Shown: positions 1 to 8,279 of the stretch, one piece after another
Layout of the letters: each line of letters starts with the position of its first letter
How positions within the stretch are numbered: the stretch's first letter is position 1
Assembly: GCF_005818865.1 (NCBI RefSeq)
Contig: NZ_VBRY01000002.1
Span: 1 to 64,000 of the forward strand
Length of the DNA: 64,000 nt
Direction of reading: 5' to 3'
Origin: Mariprofundus erugo
Lineage (GTDB): Bacteria > Pseudomonadota > Zetaproteobacteria > Mariprofundales > Mariprofundaceae
Translations under genes and position numbers: made by a program
The notes under the pieces: model-generated
What the model was told of the DNA's origin: nothing
The model's database searches: none
Seen by the model: only the letters and a program-made list of their open reading frames with translations

Positions 1-154
1 CGCCCGAATAACGGGCATGAAATGCCGACAGATCAAGTGAATCAACCGTGTCATTAATGAAATAGGCAAGGTGACCCGAAGGCAGCCAATCCGATAACGA
101 TGGCGGCAACAACAGCGACTGATCAGGGTGGTAGGGGCGATAACTCGTACTCAT
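1..154 (-). CDS. IS1182 family transposase, N-terminal fragment running off the window
   Basis: The first 51 residues are visible, starting at ATG 154. They contain RPYHPDQSLLLPPSL, then DWLP, GHLAYF and DLSAF. This is the characteristic N-terminus of IS1182-family (DUF772/DDE) transposases, which read RPYxPDQ, LLPPSL, WLP, HLAYF. The DDE catalytic residues lie further downstream, outside the window, so I cannot tell whether the gene is intact. A weak GGATG precedes the start codon. The gene points away from the interrupted dehydrogenase on its right. Family identification is by motif recognition only. Confidence 0.8.
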   Translation of the reverse strand, partial: MSTSYRPYHPDQSLLLPPSLSDWLPSGHLAYFINDTVDSLDLSAFHARYSG

Positions 155-205
155 GCTTCATCCTAAACATGAATCATACGATCAGCACTAGCTTCTGCCG
201 CGCAG
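1..205 (-). mobile_element. Right-hand edge of an IS1182-type insertion element (partial)
   Basis: The window opens inside an insertion element. The minus-strand frame from 154 to the edge encodes a transposase N-terminus, and directly beyond it the plus strand resumes in the middle of a short-chain dehydrogenase gene. The element boundary therefore lies between about 155 and 225; 205 is a guess because the partner end and its terminal inverted repeat lie outside the window. A CTAG tetranucleotide occurs at 188-191 and again at 209-212 near the junction, but I cannot prove either is a target duplication. Confidence 0.6.
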
Positions 206-656
206 ACTCCTAGCCCCCAGTCATCTGACACAAACCTTTCTGCCGGCCATGCAGCAACGCGGCTTTGGTCGCATTCTCAATATTGCCTCAACCGCAGCCT
301 TTCAGCCGGGGCCGGGCATGGGCGCCTATTTTGCCAGCAAGGCCTACCTCCTCTCCTACTCCGAGGCGCTCGCATTTGAACTGGAGGGAGGGGCTGTCAC
401 CGCCACCTGCCTCTGCCCCGGCGCGACCGAAAGTGAGTTTTTCGCTGTTGCAGCCATGGAGGATTCGGGCCTGGTGAAGGGAAAACTGCTGCCAACCGCT
501 GCTGATGTCGCAGCGCTGGGCTATCGAGCCATGCAGAAGGGGCAGACACTGGCCATCCATGGCATCTTCAATCGTCTGCGCATACAGTCACTGCGCCTGG
601 CCCCCCGGCGCATCGTCACCGCCATTACGGCAGCTATTTTAAAAAGAGAGCGCTGA
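192..656 (+). pseudogene. Short-chain dehydrogenase/reductase (SDR), C-terminal remnant
   Basis: The frame holds the second half of a classical SDR. It has the NIAS strand with the catalytic Ser, then YFASK giving the YxxxK catalytic pair, then a C-terminal substrate-loop region. A full SDR is about 250-270 residues; only about 135 follow the first ATG (249). The Rossmann TGxxxGIG segment and NAG motif are missing. Recognisable SDR residues (HLTQTFLPAM) continue upstream of ATG 249 to about 215, so the break is not at a natural start and sits at the insertion-element edge. The enzyme is almost certainly non-functional. Its relatives are the DltE/YqjQ-like SDRs of unknown substrate. Confidence 0.75.
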
Positions 657-691
657 TCCACCATGACAGATGGCCCTGCGGCCACCCTCAC

Positions 692-2524
692 TCATCCCTG
701 ACGCCGGCAATGCAGCTGCGACTGAATTTCCACCACCCGCTCGCGACTGAGCGGATAGCGCCACATCGATACCATCGCCAAACCAAGAAACAGCAGCGGA
801 ATGGCCAGATAGGCCACCCGCACCTTAAGCAGGGTATCATCGGTCAGCATCGACTCCTGCCCGACCACACCGGCCCAGGCCAGCAGCGCGCCACTGCCCA
901 GTGCGACAATACCGATGGCTGTCTTGTAGACCAGCGCAAAAACAGCACTGTACACGCCCTCGCGCCGATGACCGGTATCAAGCTCATCCTCATCACAGAT
1001 ATCAGCAGCAAATGAGCCATTGACCGCCCAGCAGGCGCACAGTCCCCATGCTGCCACCACGACAGGAATGATCTGCAGCCACGGGTGCTCCGGCGTGAAC
1101 AGCCACCAGCTGGAAGCATAGCCGACCATCGAAATGGACAGCCCGGTCAACAGAATCACCTTTTTATCGACACGGCGGCCGGCCCAGGCAATCAGCGGCA
1201 TGGCAAGAAACTGACCGGTCACCTGAACCACTGTCATCGCACCACCAATCTCGGCCGCCAGCAGTTTGTCGCCCAGACATACATAATAGATCCCGATATA
1301 GGTCATAAACGGCAACGAGAAAAACAGCCCCATAAAAACGGCAAAAACAGATCCCATCAGCATGCGGAAGCTTTTATTGGCCGCCGTCAGCCGGATCGCC
1401 CTGAGCAACGGCAGGTGCTCTTTTTGTGCATCCTCACGGTGGGCAAAACGCTCCCGACACAGCAGTGCCGGGACCATCGTGGAGAGCAGCACCAGCAAAC
1501 CGATCGCCGCACCGACAAGACGCACACCGGTCACCTCATCACCACCCAGCCATGCGCCCAGCTGTTGCGACCAGAGATAGAGGTAGCCCACCAGCAAACT
1601 GGCGCAAAATGATGCAACCAGCCGGTATATTTGCAAATTGGTACGTTCGGCGTAATCGTCGGTCAGCTCAATACCGAGCCCCGAGTAGGGAATGACAAAT
1701 ACAGAGAAGCTGAAATAGAAAAGCAGGCAGACCAGCGCAAAGGCAATAAACATCTGCAATGACGAATATGAGGTGATACCGGCACTCTGTAACAGCGGCA
1801 CATCCAGCACATCAGCTGCCGGCAGGACACGAAGCACAACGTCCCCCTTGCTTGCTGCCGTCGCCGAAACCGTCACTGTCCCGCCTGCCTGCCAGTTCGC
1901 GGCAGTCAACAAAAGTTCCGCAGGCATCACCGTCACACCACGATCGCCACCATCATGGTCTGCCAGCTCAACCCTCAACCGGACATCGTGTTCGGGGGCG
2001 TGCAACAGGGCAACGGTGAACGTCCCCTGCTGTCCAGGCGCAACCGTCAGCTCCTTGAGGCTGACGCCATACCACTCCCGCGCATCGTGCTGACCATGGA
2101 CGCCAACAGCTGCCTGTGTGACCGCATGATCCTGCGCCTGCAGGTGAACCGTCACCAGGCGAGGCAACTGCGGCATCAGCGCTGGCAGAAACCAGACCGC
2201 TGTAAAACAGAGCGACATCAATATCGATCCCGCAAACATCCACGGCCGCCGCCGCCCCCATCGTGAGCGGGTACGATCCGTCAGATTGCCAACGATCGGA
2301 TCAATCACGGCATCGGCAATTCGCGAAACCGCCATCGCCAGACCGATGGCCAGCGTACTGAAGCCGAGTGCCACATTAAAGATGGGAAAAACCAGCGACA
2401 AAATTGCTGAGTTGGCAATATTTTCGCCAAAGCCACCCACCCCCCAGGCGAGCTTGCTACGCACCGGCAACCTTCCGGCGGCCGGTGGCGGAGCAAGCTC
2501 TGCGGGACGGGATTCCACAGACAA
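692..2524 (-). CDS. GPH/MFS-type sugar symporter with an inserted periplasmic beta domain
   Basis: This is a 610-residue inner-membrane transporter of the glycoside-pentoside-hexuronide (MelB-like) MFS family. The N-terminal GxGGFGENIAN, DRTRSRWGRRRPW loop between TM2 and TM3, IPYSGLGIEL in TM4 and 11-12 hydrophobic segments support the family. It is unusually long (family about 450). Between TM3 (about 95-116) and TM4 (about 256-280) lie some 135 extra residues with a pattern typical of Calx-beta or bacterial Ig-like repeats (VAPGQQGTFTVALL, then LTAANWQ, then GTVTVSA). By topology this loop is periplasmic. The start is TTG 2524 or GTG 2518, because an in-frame stop lies two codons upstream. 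The gene is just downstream of the GH130 gene on the same strand, so the substrate may be a glycoside. The substrate is not known. Confidence 0.8.
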   Translation of the reverse strand: MSVESRPAELAPPPAAGRLPVRSKLAWGVGGFGENIANSAILSLVFPIFNVALGFSTLAIGLAMAVSRIADAVIDPIVGNLTDRTRSRWGRRRPWMFAGSILMSLCFTAVWFLPALMPQLPRLVTVHLQAQDHAVTQAAVGVHGQHDAREWYGVSLKELTVAPGQQGTFTVALLHAPEHDVRLRVELADHDGGDRGVTVMPAELLLTAANWQAGGTVTVSATAASKGDVVLRVLPAADVLDVPLLQSAGITSYSSLQMFIAFALVCLLFYFSFSVFVIPYSGLGIELTDDYAERTNLQIYRLVASFCASLLVGYLYLWSQQLGAWLGGDEVTGVRLVGAAIGLLVLLSTMVPALLCRERFAHREDAQKEHLPLLRAIRLTAANKSFRMLMGSVFAVFMGLFFSLPFMTYIGIYYVCLGDKLLAAEIGGAMTVVQVTGQFLAMPLIAWAGRRVDKKVILLTGLSISMVGYASSWWLFTPEHPWLQIIPVVVAAWGLCACWAVNGSFAADICDEDELDTGHRREGVYSAVFALVYKTAIGIVALGSGALLAWAGVVGQESMLTDDTLLKVRVAYLAIPLLFLGLAMVSMWRYPLSRERVVEIQSQLHCRRQG

Positions 2525-2596
2525 ACGCTAGAACCTGTTCACACTGATTTTAATGGCCTTGCGCCGGCCACCATTTCCAGTGCGTATAGACACGCG

Positions 2597-3577
2597 CTAG
2601 TTACCCGCCTTCAGATGATCCACCACAGCCTCGGCAGTGGTAAAACAGAGTCCGGTCACCGTATCGGCACAACCATAATAGATGGCGATGCGACCGCTCG
2701 GGGCATCGGTCAGGGCGGCACAAGGGAAGGTCACATTCGGCACATCACCCACGCATTCATACTGCTCCCACGGTGCGATGAGGAATTTCTTCGAACGATG
2801 AATCACCTTCCATGGCTCTTCCAGATCAAGCAGGGCAGCACCAAAGCTGTAGACAAAACCGTTACAGGAGGTGAGCACGCCATGATAGAACATCAGCCAG
2901 CCTTCGCTGGTTTCAATCGGGATGGGGCCTGCACCGATCTTTGTCGATTGCCAGCCATCACTACGCCCCATCACATGACGGTGGCAGCCCCAGTGAATCA
3001 TATCCGGGCTCTGACTGATAAAAATATCGCCAAACGGCGTATGACCGTTATCGCTGGGGCGGGACAACATCATATATTTGCCATTAATACGGCGCGGGAA
3101 AAGCACTCCGTTACGATTAAAGATCAGGAATGCGTTTTCAAGCTGATGGAACTCCCTGAAATCCTTCGTCCATGCCACACCGATGGTCGGGCCATGATAG
3201 CCATTACACCAGGTCACATAATAGCGATCCTCGATCCACACCACACGCGGGTCATAGCCATACTCCCAGCGGGTGACCTCCGGGTCCGGATTGATGAACT
3301 GAATACGCTCCGGGGTAATCTGCCAGTTAATGCCATCATCACTGAAGCCCACATGAATCTGCATCTCGCGGGCAGTGGAGTCACAGCGGAACACACCGGC
3401 AAATTTGCCGTTGAACGGCACCGCCGCACTGTTGAAGGTGCTGTTGGCACCCACAAAGGGATTGCGCGGAATGATCGGGTTATGACTATAGCGCCACACC
3501 ACCTCTTGCGAGCCCTCAGGCTTATCTTCCCATGGCAGGTTGGGTAATGCATCGCCAATCACTTTTATCTGACTCAT
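2597..3577 (-). CDS. GH130 family glycoside phosphorylase/hydrolase
   Basis: This 326-residue cytosolic protein has a five-bladed beta-propeller signature of GH130. Visible motifs are [10 protein letters not shown] near the N-terminus, NSAAV followed by [27 protein letters not shown] and [17 protein letters not shown]130 enzymes phosphorolyse beta-mannosides such as mannosyl-glucose or mannan oligosaccharides; some members hydrolyse. Members usually have EDPR where this protein has YDPR, so the exact subfamily is uncertain. The start at ATG 3577 is preferred over 3595 because AAGGAA lies at the right distance before it. The symporter gene follows 72 bases downstream, suggesting uptake and phosphorolysis of one substrate. 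Confidence 0.85.
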   Translation of the reverse strand: MSQIKVIGDALPNLPWEDKPEGSQEVVWRYSHNPIIPRNPFVGANSTFNSAAVPFNGKFAGVFRCDSTAREMQIHVGFSDDGINWQITPERIQFINPDPEVTRWEYGYDPRVVWIEDRYYVTWCNGYHGPTIGVAWTKDFREFHQLENAFLIFNRNGVLFPRRINGKYMMLSRPSDNGHTPFGDIFISQSPDMIHWGCHRHVMGRSDGWQSTKIGAGPIPIETSEGWLMFYHGVLTSCNGFVYSFGAALLDLEEPWKVIHRSKKFLIAPWEQYECVGDVPNVTFPCAALTDAPSGRIAIYYGCADTVTGLCFTTAEAVVDHLKAGN

Positions 3578-3603
3578 CTCAGTTCCTTTCTGCATGTCTT
3601 ATA

Positions 3604-3704
3604 GGAAGCGCGGACTTCATCCTCGCTTCCGGACAGGCCATGGACGGCCTGTCAAAACCAGGCACTTACAGGAAAAGGAAACATCGCACTTTTCCCTTTT
3701 CCTG
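3604..3704. repeat. Three consecutive inverted repeats in the GH130-EamA gap
   Basis: The 252-base gap between the GH130 gene and the EamA gene contains three successive perfect inverted repeats: GGAAGCG at 3604-3610 with CGCTTCC at 3624-3630; GACAGGCC at 3632-3639 with GGCCTGTC at 3646-3653; CAGGAAAAGG at 3669-3678 with CCTTTTCCTG at 3695-3704. None has a clear U-tract. The gap lies between genes on the same strand, so it could hold the EamA terminator and the GH130 leader. Confidence 0.6.
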
Positions 3705-3829
3705 CTGAATAACTACCGGGACGCAGTGATTCAGGTACCATCTACACATTTACCGTGCCGATTATGACAGCCGCACAGGCAAGGTCCACAGTCGAGCCCC
3801 GCCGGTCATGCCCCCCCCATATGAAACGC

Positions 3830-4744
3830 TCAGCCCTTTCGTACGCCCAGCATCGACACCCCTCCAATAACCAGCAGGGCTCCGACCATCTGCATCCATG
3901 TCGCCGTCTCCCCCAGCAACAGCACAGCAAGCCCGATGGTCATCACCGGCCCCAGCGCTCCGACCACCGAAGCCGTGCCTGCCCCTACTCTCTGAATCGC
4001 GGCAGCAAGCAAAAATGCCGGTATGACCGTGGAAAAAACTGCCATGGCAAAACCGTAGCCATATACAGGCAGTGGCTGCTGGAAATCCGTCAGCTGCCGC
4101 AGCAGAACGAACTGGATCAATGCTGCGAGGCATGAAACAATCATCGCGTAAGCGGTAAAACGCCTGGCGCCGATTTTAGGAATCATCTCGCCACTGCCAA
4201 TCAGAAACAGCGCATAACTGATGGTCGCTGCCAAAACCAGCAGTACACCCCGCCATGTATCGGCCCCTGAGAACTGAACATCGTGATACATGGCAATGGC
4301 AATACCTGCATAACATAACAGCAGCGCCATCACCTCCTCTTTACCGATTTTCTTACCTAAAAACAGTGCCGAGAAAATGACTACAAAGGCGGGGTAAACG
4401 AACAGAATCAGACGCTCCAGCCCGGCCGTAATGTATTGCAGCCCTGCAAAATCGAGCATACTCGACAGGTAGTAGCCGATCAGCCCCAGTATCAGGACCA
4501 GCAACATTGACCGCATCCCGACCGGCGCACTCGCCTTGCGCTCCTCAAGAAGCGCAATCACGATAAAAAATGGCAGGGCAAACAGCATACGCAACATCAA
4601 CAGTGTCACCGCATCGACACCATACCGGTATGCCAGTTTTACAAAAACCGCCTTCATCGAAAAGCCAAGTGCAGCACCAACTGCCAGCATCAAACCGGCC
4701 AGACGGGGGCGTGAGGCACGCATATGGAATAATGAACGGAACAT
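3830..4744 (-). CDS. EamA/DMT family transporter
   Basis: This 304-residue polytopic inner-membrane protein has the two tandem EamA (DUF6) halves of drug/metabolite transporters. About ten hydrophobic segments are visible, from LMLAVGAALGFSMKAVFVK at the N-terminus to MVGALLVIGGVSML at the C-terminus. Motifs typical of the family include ALGPVMTIGLAVLLLGE in the second half. ATG 4744 was chosen because AAGGAG lies seven bases before it; the longer frame to 4783 has no such site. Family members export metabolites or amino acids; the substrate cannot be read from sequence. Its neighbours give no functional hint. Confidence 0.8.
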   Translation of the reverse strand: MFRSLFHMRASRPRLAGLMLAVGAALGFSMKAVFVKLAYRYGVDAVTLLMLRMLFALPFFIVIALLEERKASAPVGMRSMLLVLILGLIGYYLSSMLDFAGLQYITAGLERLILFVYPAFVVIFSALFLGKKIGKEEVMALLLCYAGIAIAMYHDVQFSGADTWRGVLLVLAATISYALFLIGSGEMIPKIGARRFTAYAMIVSCLAALIQFVLLRQLTDFQQPLPVYGYGFAMAVFSTVIPAFLLAAAIQRVGAGTASVVGALGPVMTIGLAVLLLGETATWMQMVGALLVIGGVSMLGVRKG

Positions 4745-5035
4745 GGGCAACTCCTTTGTGAGGGAGCAACCGCGAGGCAGCAATCTATGTATGCGGGTGA
4801 TCGATGAAGAACACTGGCAATACGCGATACACTACCGCGATTGCCGTGTGATGATTACAAACTCAGGTAAACGTCAGACAAGCGACAGCGCAGCCGATGG
4901 CAAAACACGCCATAGCCAGTGCGCTTTATTGAATACCCGTGAGTTGATCATGGTGACGTACTATGGTGATGACTCAACCGCTGTCCACACACAAGCCGAT
5001 TGAGGACACCGGCACTGTGGCCGGAAGCCACACGT

Positions 5036-5302
5036 TCAGTTTCTGAAGTAAACAACCACCAGATGATAGCCGAACTGCGTTTTAATCGGCCCGTGCACCT
5101 GCAGCAACGCCTTTTTGAAAATAACCTGTTCAATCGGCCTGACCAGCTGACCGGGATAAATCTCGCCCAGGTCACCATCCCGCTTTCTCGACGGACACAT
5201 AGAAAACCTGCGTGCCAGCCTGGCAAATGGCTCACCATTGGCCAGACGTTCTTTCAACACTTCAGCCTCAGCCTTCGTTTTCACCAGAATATGTTTTGCC
5301 AT
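5036..5302 (-). CDS. ppiC: Parvulin-type peptidyl-prolyl cis-trans isomerase (PpiC-like)
   Basis: This small 88-residue protein is a single parvulin rotamase domain. It starts with AKHILVKT, followed by FARLARRFSMCPS, DGDLGEI and the C-terminal KTQFGYHLV segment, which carries the conserved FGYH. It has no signal peptide, so it should be cytosolic like E. coli PpiC (93 residues). The start is ATG 5302; an ATG four codons earlier (5314) is also possible and neither has a strong ribosome binding site. It faces the HDOD gene divergently. Confidence 0.87.
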   Translation of the reverse strand: MAKHILVKTKAEAEVLKERLANGEPFARLARRFSMCPSRKRDGDLGEIYPGQLVRPIEQVIFKKALLQVHGPIKTQFGYHLVVVYFRN

Positions 5303-5428
5303 CGCACTTCGCATTCATACGAGTTCTTCAGCAGGCGCAGTCGGATGTCAAGACGGGGGTGGAAGCAAGTGGCATGGCACATGCTGGTACACGGGGATCC
5401 ACCCCGATGATATTTGCAGGAGAGCCTG

Positions 5429-6220
5429 ATGAACAGCATCGCGCCGATAGAGATGATCAAACATATTGATGCGCTGCCCGCACTGCCGGAGCACTACCTG
5501 GCTATCAAAAAGGTGATTGCCAGCCCGGAATATGAGATGAGTGCACTGGTCAGGGCAATCCGGCCCAATCAGACCGTTTCAGCCACCATTCTGAAATGTG
5601 TCAACTCAACCTTCTTCAACCCTGTCGGCGCCCCGATCGCGGATATCAGCAAGGCCATTGCCCGGCTGGGACTCAGGCAAACCGAACGACTGGCGCTGAC
5701 GTCAGCCCTGATGGATGATTTCGGCACCCCCACCTCAAAAATAAAAACGCGCACGTTCTGGGCCCATGCCTATGCCGTCGCCCTGATATGTGAGCAGTCC
5801 GCCACCGCTCTTCACCTCAACCCTGAAGAGATGTTCAGCACCGGACTGTTTCACGACATCGGCCACCTGATTCAGGCCATCATCTGCGATGCGTCATTCT
5901 TTGAGGATGGCGAGAGCTGCATGAGTGATGCAGAGCGCCATGCCGCTGAAATCGAGCACTGCGGCATCAGCCATGCTGAACTGGGCGCTGCACTATTGCA
6001 GCAGTGGAATTTACCTGAATCCCTGTGTCAGGCCGTCGCCGCTCATCACGATGTCGATAGCGACATACTGCCCGCACGCCTGTGCCACATGGCCGACAAC
6101 GAATCCCTGCAGATCATTGGTCATGAAACAGCATTCTCCGCCATTGAGTCCCTGATAAAAGAGCGCTTCACCCCCTGCATCAGCGAAGTGCTGAGTCGCT
6201 ATGGACTCAGCAGCAGCTGA
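5429..6220 (+). CDS. HDOD domain signalling protein
   Basis: This 263-residue cytosolic protein is almost entirely an HDOD domain, a degenerate relative of the HD phosphohydrolases found in bacterial signalling proteins. Visible hallmarks are LPALPEHYLAI near the N-terminus, RPNQTVSATILKCVNS, ISKAIARLGLRQT, the GLFHDIGHL helix and the AAHHD segment. HDOD proteins usually lack catalysis and act in regulation, chemotaxis or cell-cycle control. ATG 5429 is preferred to the TTG at 5414 because GGAG sits six bases before it. It is convergent with the radical SAM gene with only 15 bases between stops. A second HDOD gene lies at 36291-37259. Confidence 0.85.
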   Translation: MNSIAPIEMIKHIDALPALPEHYLAIKKVIASPEYEMSALVRAIRPNQTVSATILKCVNSTFFNPVGAPIADISKAIARLGLRQTERLALTSALMDDFGTPTSKIKTRTFWAHAYAVALICEQSATALHLNPEEMFSTGLFHDIGHLIQAIICDASFFEDGESCMSDAERHAAEIEHCGISHAELGAALLQQWNLPESLCQAVAAHHDVDSDILPARLCHMADNESLQIIGHETAFSAIESLIKERFTPCISEVLSRYGLSSS

Positions 6221-6235
6221 TACATCCGCCACACA

Positions 6236-7150
6236 CTACATGCCGCGCAGATACCATGGCCTGAGTTGCTGCTCGCCACGCATCGCCCGCTTGAGCTCAG
6301 CCAGCAGCTTTTCACGATCTCGCGGCAGATTGCCAGCCAGAGGGAATGCGTTGGATGCATGATCGGAACGGAATATCAGCGGCCGATTGAGGCCGGCAAT
6401 CAGTCGCGCCTGCTCCCTCAGCATCCCCTGATCGTCCTGACACAGAAAGGGTTCACCGAATTTCTGATAAAACTCTCCGGCGATTGCAGGATCGACATAC
6501 AGTTGCAGCGTGGACAGATAGTGAACCGGTGCCTCATTTAACAGCGCAATGGTCGCATCGATATGCTCCTGCCAGTATTGCTGGCCCCCGAGCCCCAGAA
6601 TCACTGTTGCGGAAACCCTGATCCCGGCAGCAGATGCCGCCTGTATCGCCCTGGCAATGCCCTCCGGACTCGCCCCTTTACTCGTCTTGCGCAGCATCAG
6701 CGCGGAGCCCGATTCAATCCCCAGATAGAAGAGCCGCAGTCCCCGCTCCTTCAGCCATCTCAAATGCTGTGGCGACTTGTTCAGAATATTGGCCGGTGTG
6801 GCATAACATGAAACCCGGGCAAGCCCCGGCAGCCATACATGCAGGGCATCGAGAATGGCCAGCAACTGTGGCGTTGGCAGGCTGAGTGCATCTCCGTCGG
6901 CGAGAAATACCCGCCGGGTTTCAGGCCGGATGCGCGCCGCCTGCTGAATATCATTGATAACGGCCTCAAGCGAGCGCTGGCTGTACGGCTTGTCGCGGTA
7001 CATCGCGCAAAAACTGCAGCGGTTAAAACTGCACCCCAGTGTTGCCTGAATCACCAGGTTATCCGCCTCCGCCGGAGGCCTGTACAATGGCATATGATAA
7101 TGCAGTGGCATGACCGCATACTTGGTCCAGCCGACCGCATATGCATCCAC
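6236..7150 (-). CDS. Radical SAM protein with an expanded CX4CX2C cluster
   Basis: This 304-residue protein has a radical SAM core of the Elp3/HemN-like class. The Fe-S ligands are C40, C45 and C48 in GCSFNRCSFCAMY, giving CX4CX2C rather than the common CX3CX2C. This variant is typical of one uncharacterised radical SAM subfamily. FLADGDAL, FYLGIESGS and ATVILGLGG are further core motifs. The start is GTG 7150; an in-frame TAA lies two codons upstream, and conserved residues (VGWTKY) begin close to that start. The reaction is unknown. It is divergent from the YgjP-like gene. Confidence 0.75.
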   Translation of the reverse strand: MDAYAVGWTKYAVMPLHYHMPLYRPPAEADNLVIQATLGCSFNRCSFCAMYRDKPYSQRSLEAVINDIQQAARIRPETRRVFLADGDALSLPTPQLLAILDALHVWLPGLARVSCYATPANILNKSPQHLRWLKERGLRLFYLGIESGSALMLRKTSKGASPEGIARAIQAASAAGIRVSATVILGLGGQQYWQEHIDATIALLNEAPVHYLSTLQLYVDPAIAGEFYQKFGEPFLCQDDQGMLREQARLIAGLNRPLIFRSDHASNAFPLAGNLPRDREKLLAELKRAMRGEQQLRPWYLRGM

Positions 7151-7244
7151 TTTTTACATTGGAGACAAGCCGTCCTGTGCAGAGCCTCGATTGCAACGAC
7201 AAAGGCAATTCCGCCGGTCACCATAAACAACTAGGCTGCAGGCC

Positions 7245-7790
7245 ATGCAGCCACACGCCTCTCCAAATTACCTTGCCGGCTACCCGGCAGAGCTGACTGA
7301 TCAAATCAAACGCATGATCGGGCAGAAACAGCTGGCCGACTGGCTGCTCCGGAAATATCCGTACACGCACAGCATCCGTAGCGATAAGGCTCTTTATGAT
7401 TATGTGATGACCATCAAAAGCAGCTACCTGCGCAATGCCGGCAACATCAACCGGGTCGCATTCGACAAGTCACTGCACATCACCCGCAATGCGCTTGGCA
7501 TCCACACCAGCAAATCACAGCTGCACGGCGGTAAACTCAAAGCCAAGTGTGAGATTCATGTCGCCACGATGTTCAAGGATATGCCGGCGGAATTTCTGCG
7601 TATGATTGTGGTGCATGAGCTGGCTCACATGAAAGAGAGTGATCACAACAAGGCGTTTTACAAGCTCTGCTGCAATATGGAGCCAGATTATCACCAGCTG
7701 GAGTTTGACCTGAGAGCCTACCTCACCTGGCTGGATGCCGGTGGAGAAGCGCTGTGGAGCCATCGGCAGCCACCCTCACAGGTGGCCTGA
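7245..7790 (+). CDS. YgjP-like (DUF45/M48-related) metallopeptidase
   Basis: This 181-residue protein carries the YgjP-like metal-dependent protease fold. The zinc motif is HELAH at residues 124-128 with a third ligand at H134 (HExxH-x5-H). The fold is small and cytosolic with no signal peptide. E. coli YgjP and related DUF45 proteins are predicted peptidases without an established substrate. AGG lies about nine bases upstream of ATG 7245. The CoA-binding protein gene follows 49 bases downstream on the same strand. Confidence 0.8.
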   Translation: MQPHASPNYLAGYPAELTDQIKRMIGQKQLADWLLRKYPYTHSIRSDKALYDYVMTIKSSYLRNAGNINRVAFDKSLHITRNALGIHTSKSQLHGGKLKAKCEIHVATMFKDMPAEFLRMIVVHELAHMKESDHNKAFYKLCCNMEPDYHQLEFDLRAYLTWLDAGGEALWSHRQPPSQVA

Positions 7791-7839
7791 GGCACCAGCT
7801 CCCCGATCACACGTAATATTATATAGAGAGAGGCAGGGC

Positions 7840-8259
7840 ATGCATCACTGGCACAATCCGAACCATCCCGAGCTGACCGTACTGCTGCGCGAAGCAAAAA
7901 CCATTGCCATCGTTGGCTGCTCTCCGAAACCGGATCGCCCCAGTCACCAAATCGCCGCATTTCTGCAGAGCCGCGGCTATGATGTGATCCCTGTCCATCC
8001 GCAGGCCAAAACCATTCTCGGCCAGAACGTTTATCCATCGCTGGCGGAGATTCCCGTCACCGTGGATATCGTCAATGTATTCCTGCGGGCCGCATCCACG
8101 CCGGCTGTTGCCGAAGAGGCTGTCCGCACAGGCGCCGGAGCACTATGGCTGCAACAGGATATTATCAGCGATGAAGCATACCGGATTGCCACCGGGGCAG
8201 GACTCACCTGCATCATGGATCTGTGCATCGCCGTCATGCACCGTCTGCTGCTGCGCTGA
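7840..8259 (+). CDS. CoA-binding protein (YccU-like)
   Basis: This 139-residue protein is a single CoA-binding Rossmann-type domain like E. coli YccU. Key segments are TIAIVGCSPKPDRPS (nucleotide-binding loop), GYDVIPVHP, VDIVNVFLRA and the ALWLQQDI strand. Such proteins resemble the CoA-binding half of succinyl-CoA synthetase but lack the catalytic partner; their role is unknown. The start at ATG 7840 follows AGAGAGG; the frame is open further upstream to 7735, but that part overlaps the previous gene. Convergent with the DUF167 gene. Confidence 0.85.
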   Translation: MHHWHNPNHPELTVLLREAKTIAIVGCSPKPDRPSHQIAAFLQSRGYDVIPVHPQAKTILGQNVYPSLAEIPVTVDIVNVFLRAASTPAVAEEAVRTGAGALWLQQDIISDEAYRIATGAGLTCIMDLCIAVMHRLLLR

Positions 8260-8279
8260 ACAGCTCCTGACGAAACAGC

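Noticed and set aside
2615-3547. A 310-residue plus-strand open frame opposite the GH130 gene
   Set aside because: It is antisense to a clear GH130 gene with its own ribosome binding site, and its translation is low in hydrophobic core patterns and rich in His and Thr, typical of a shadow frame.
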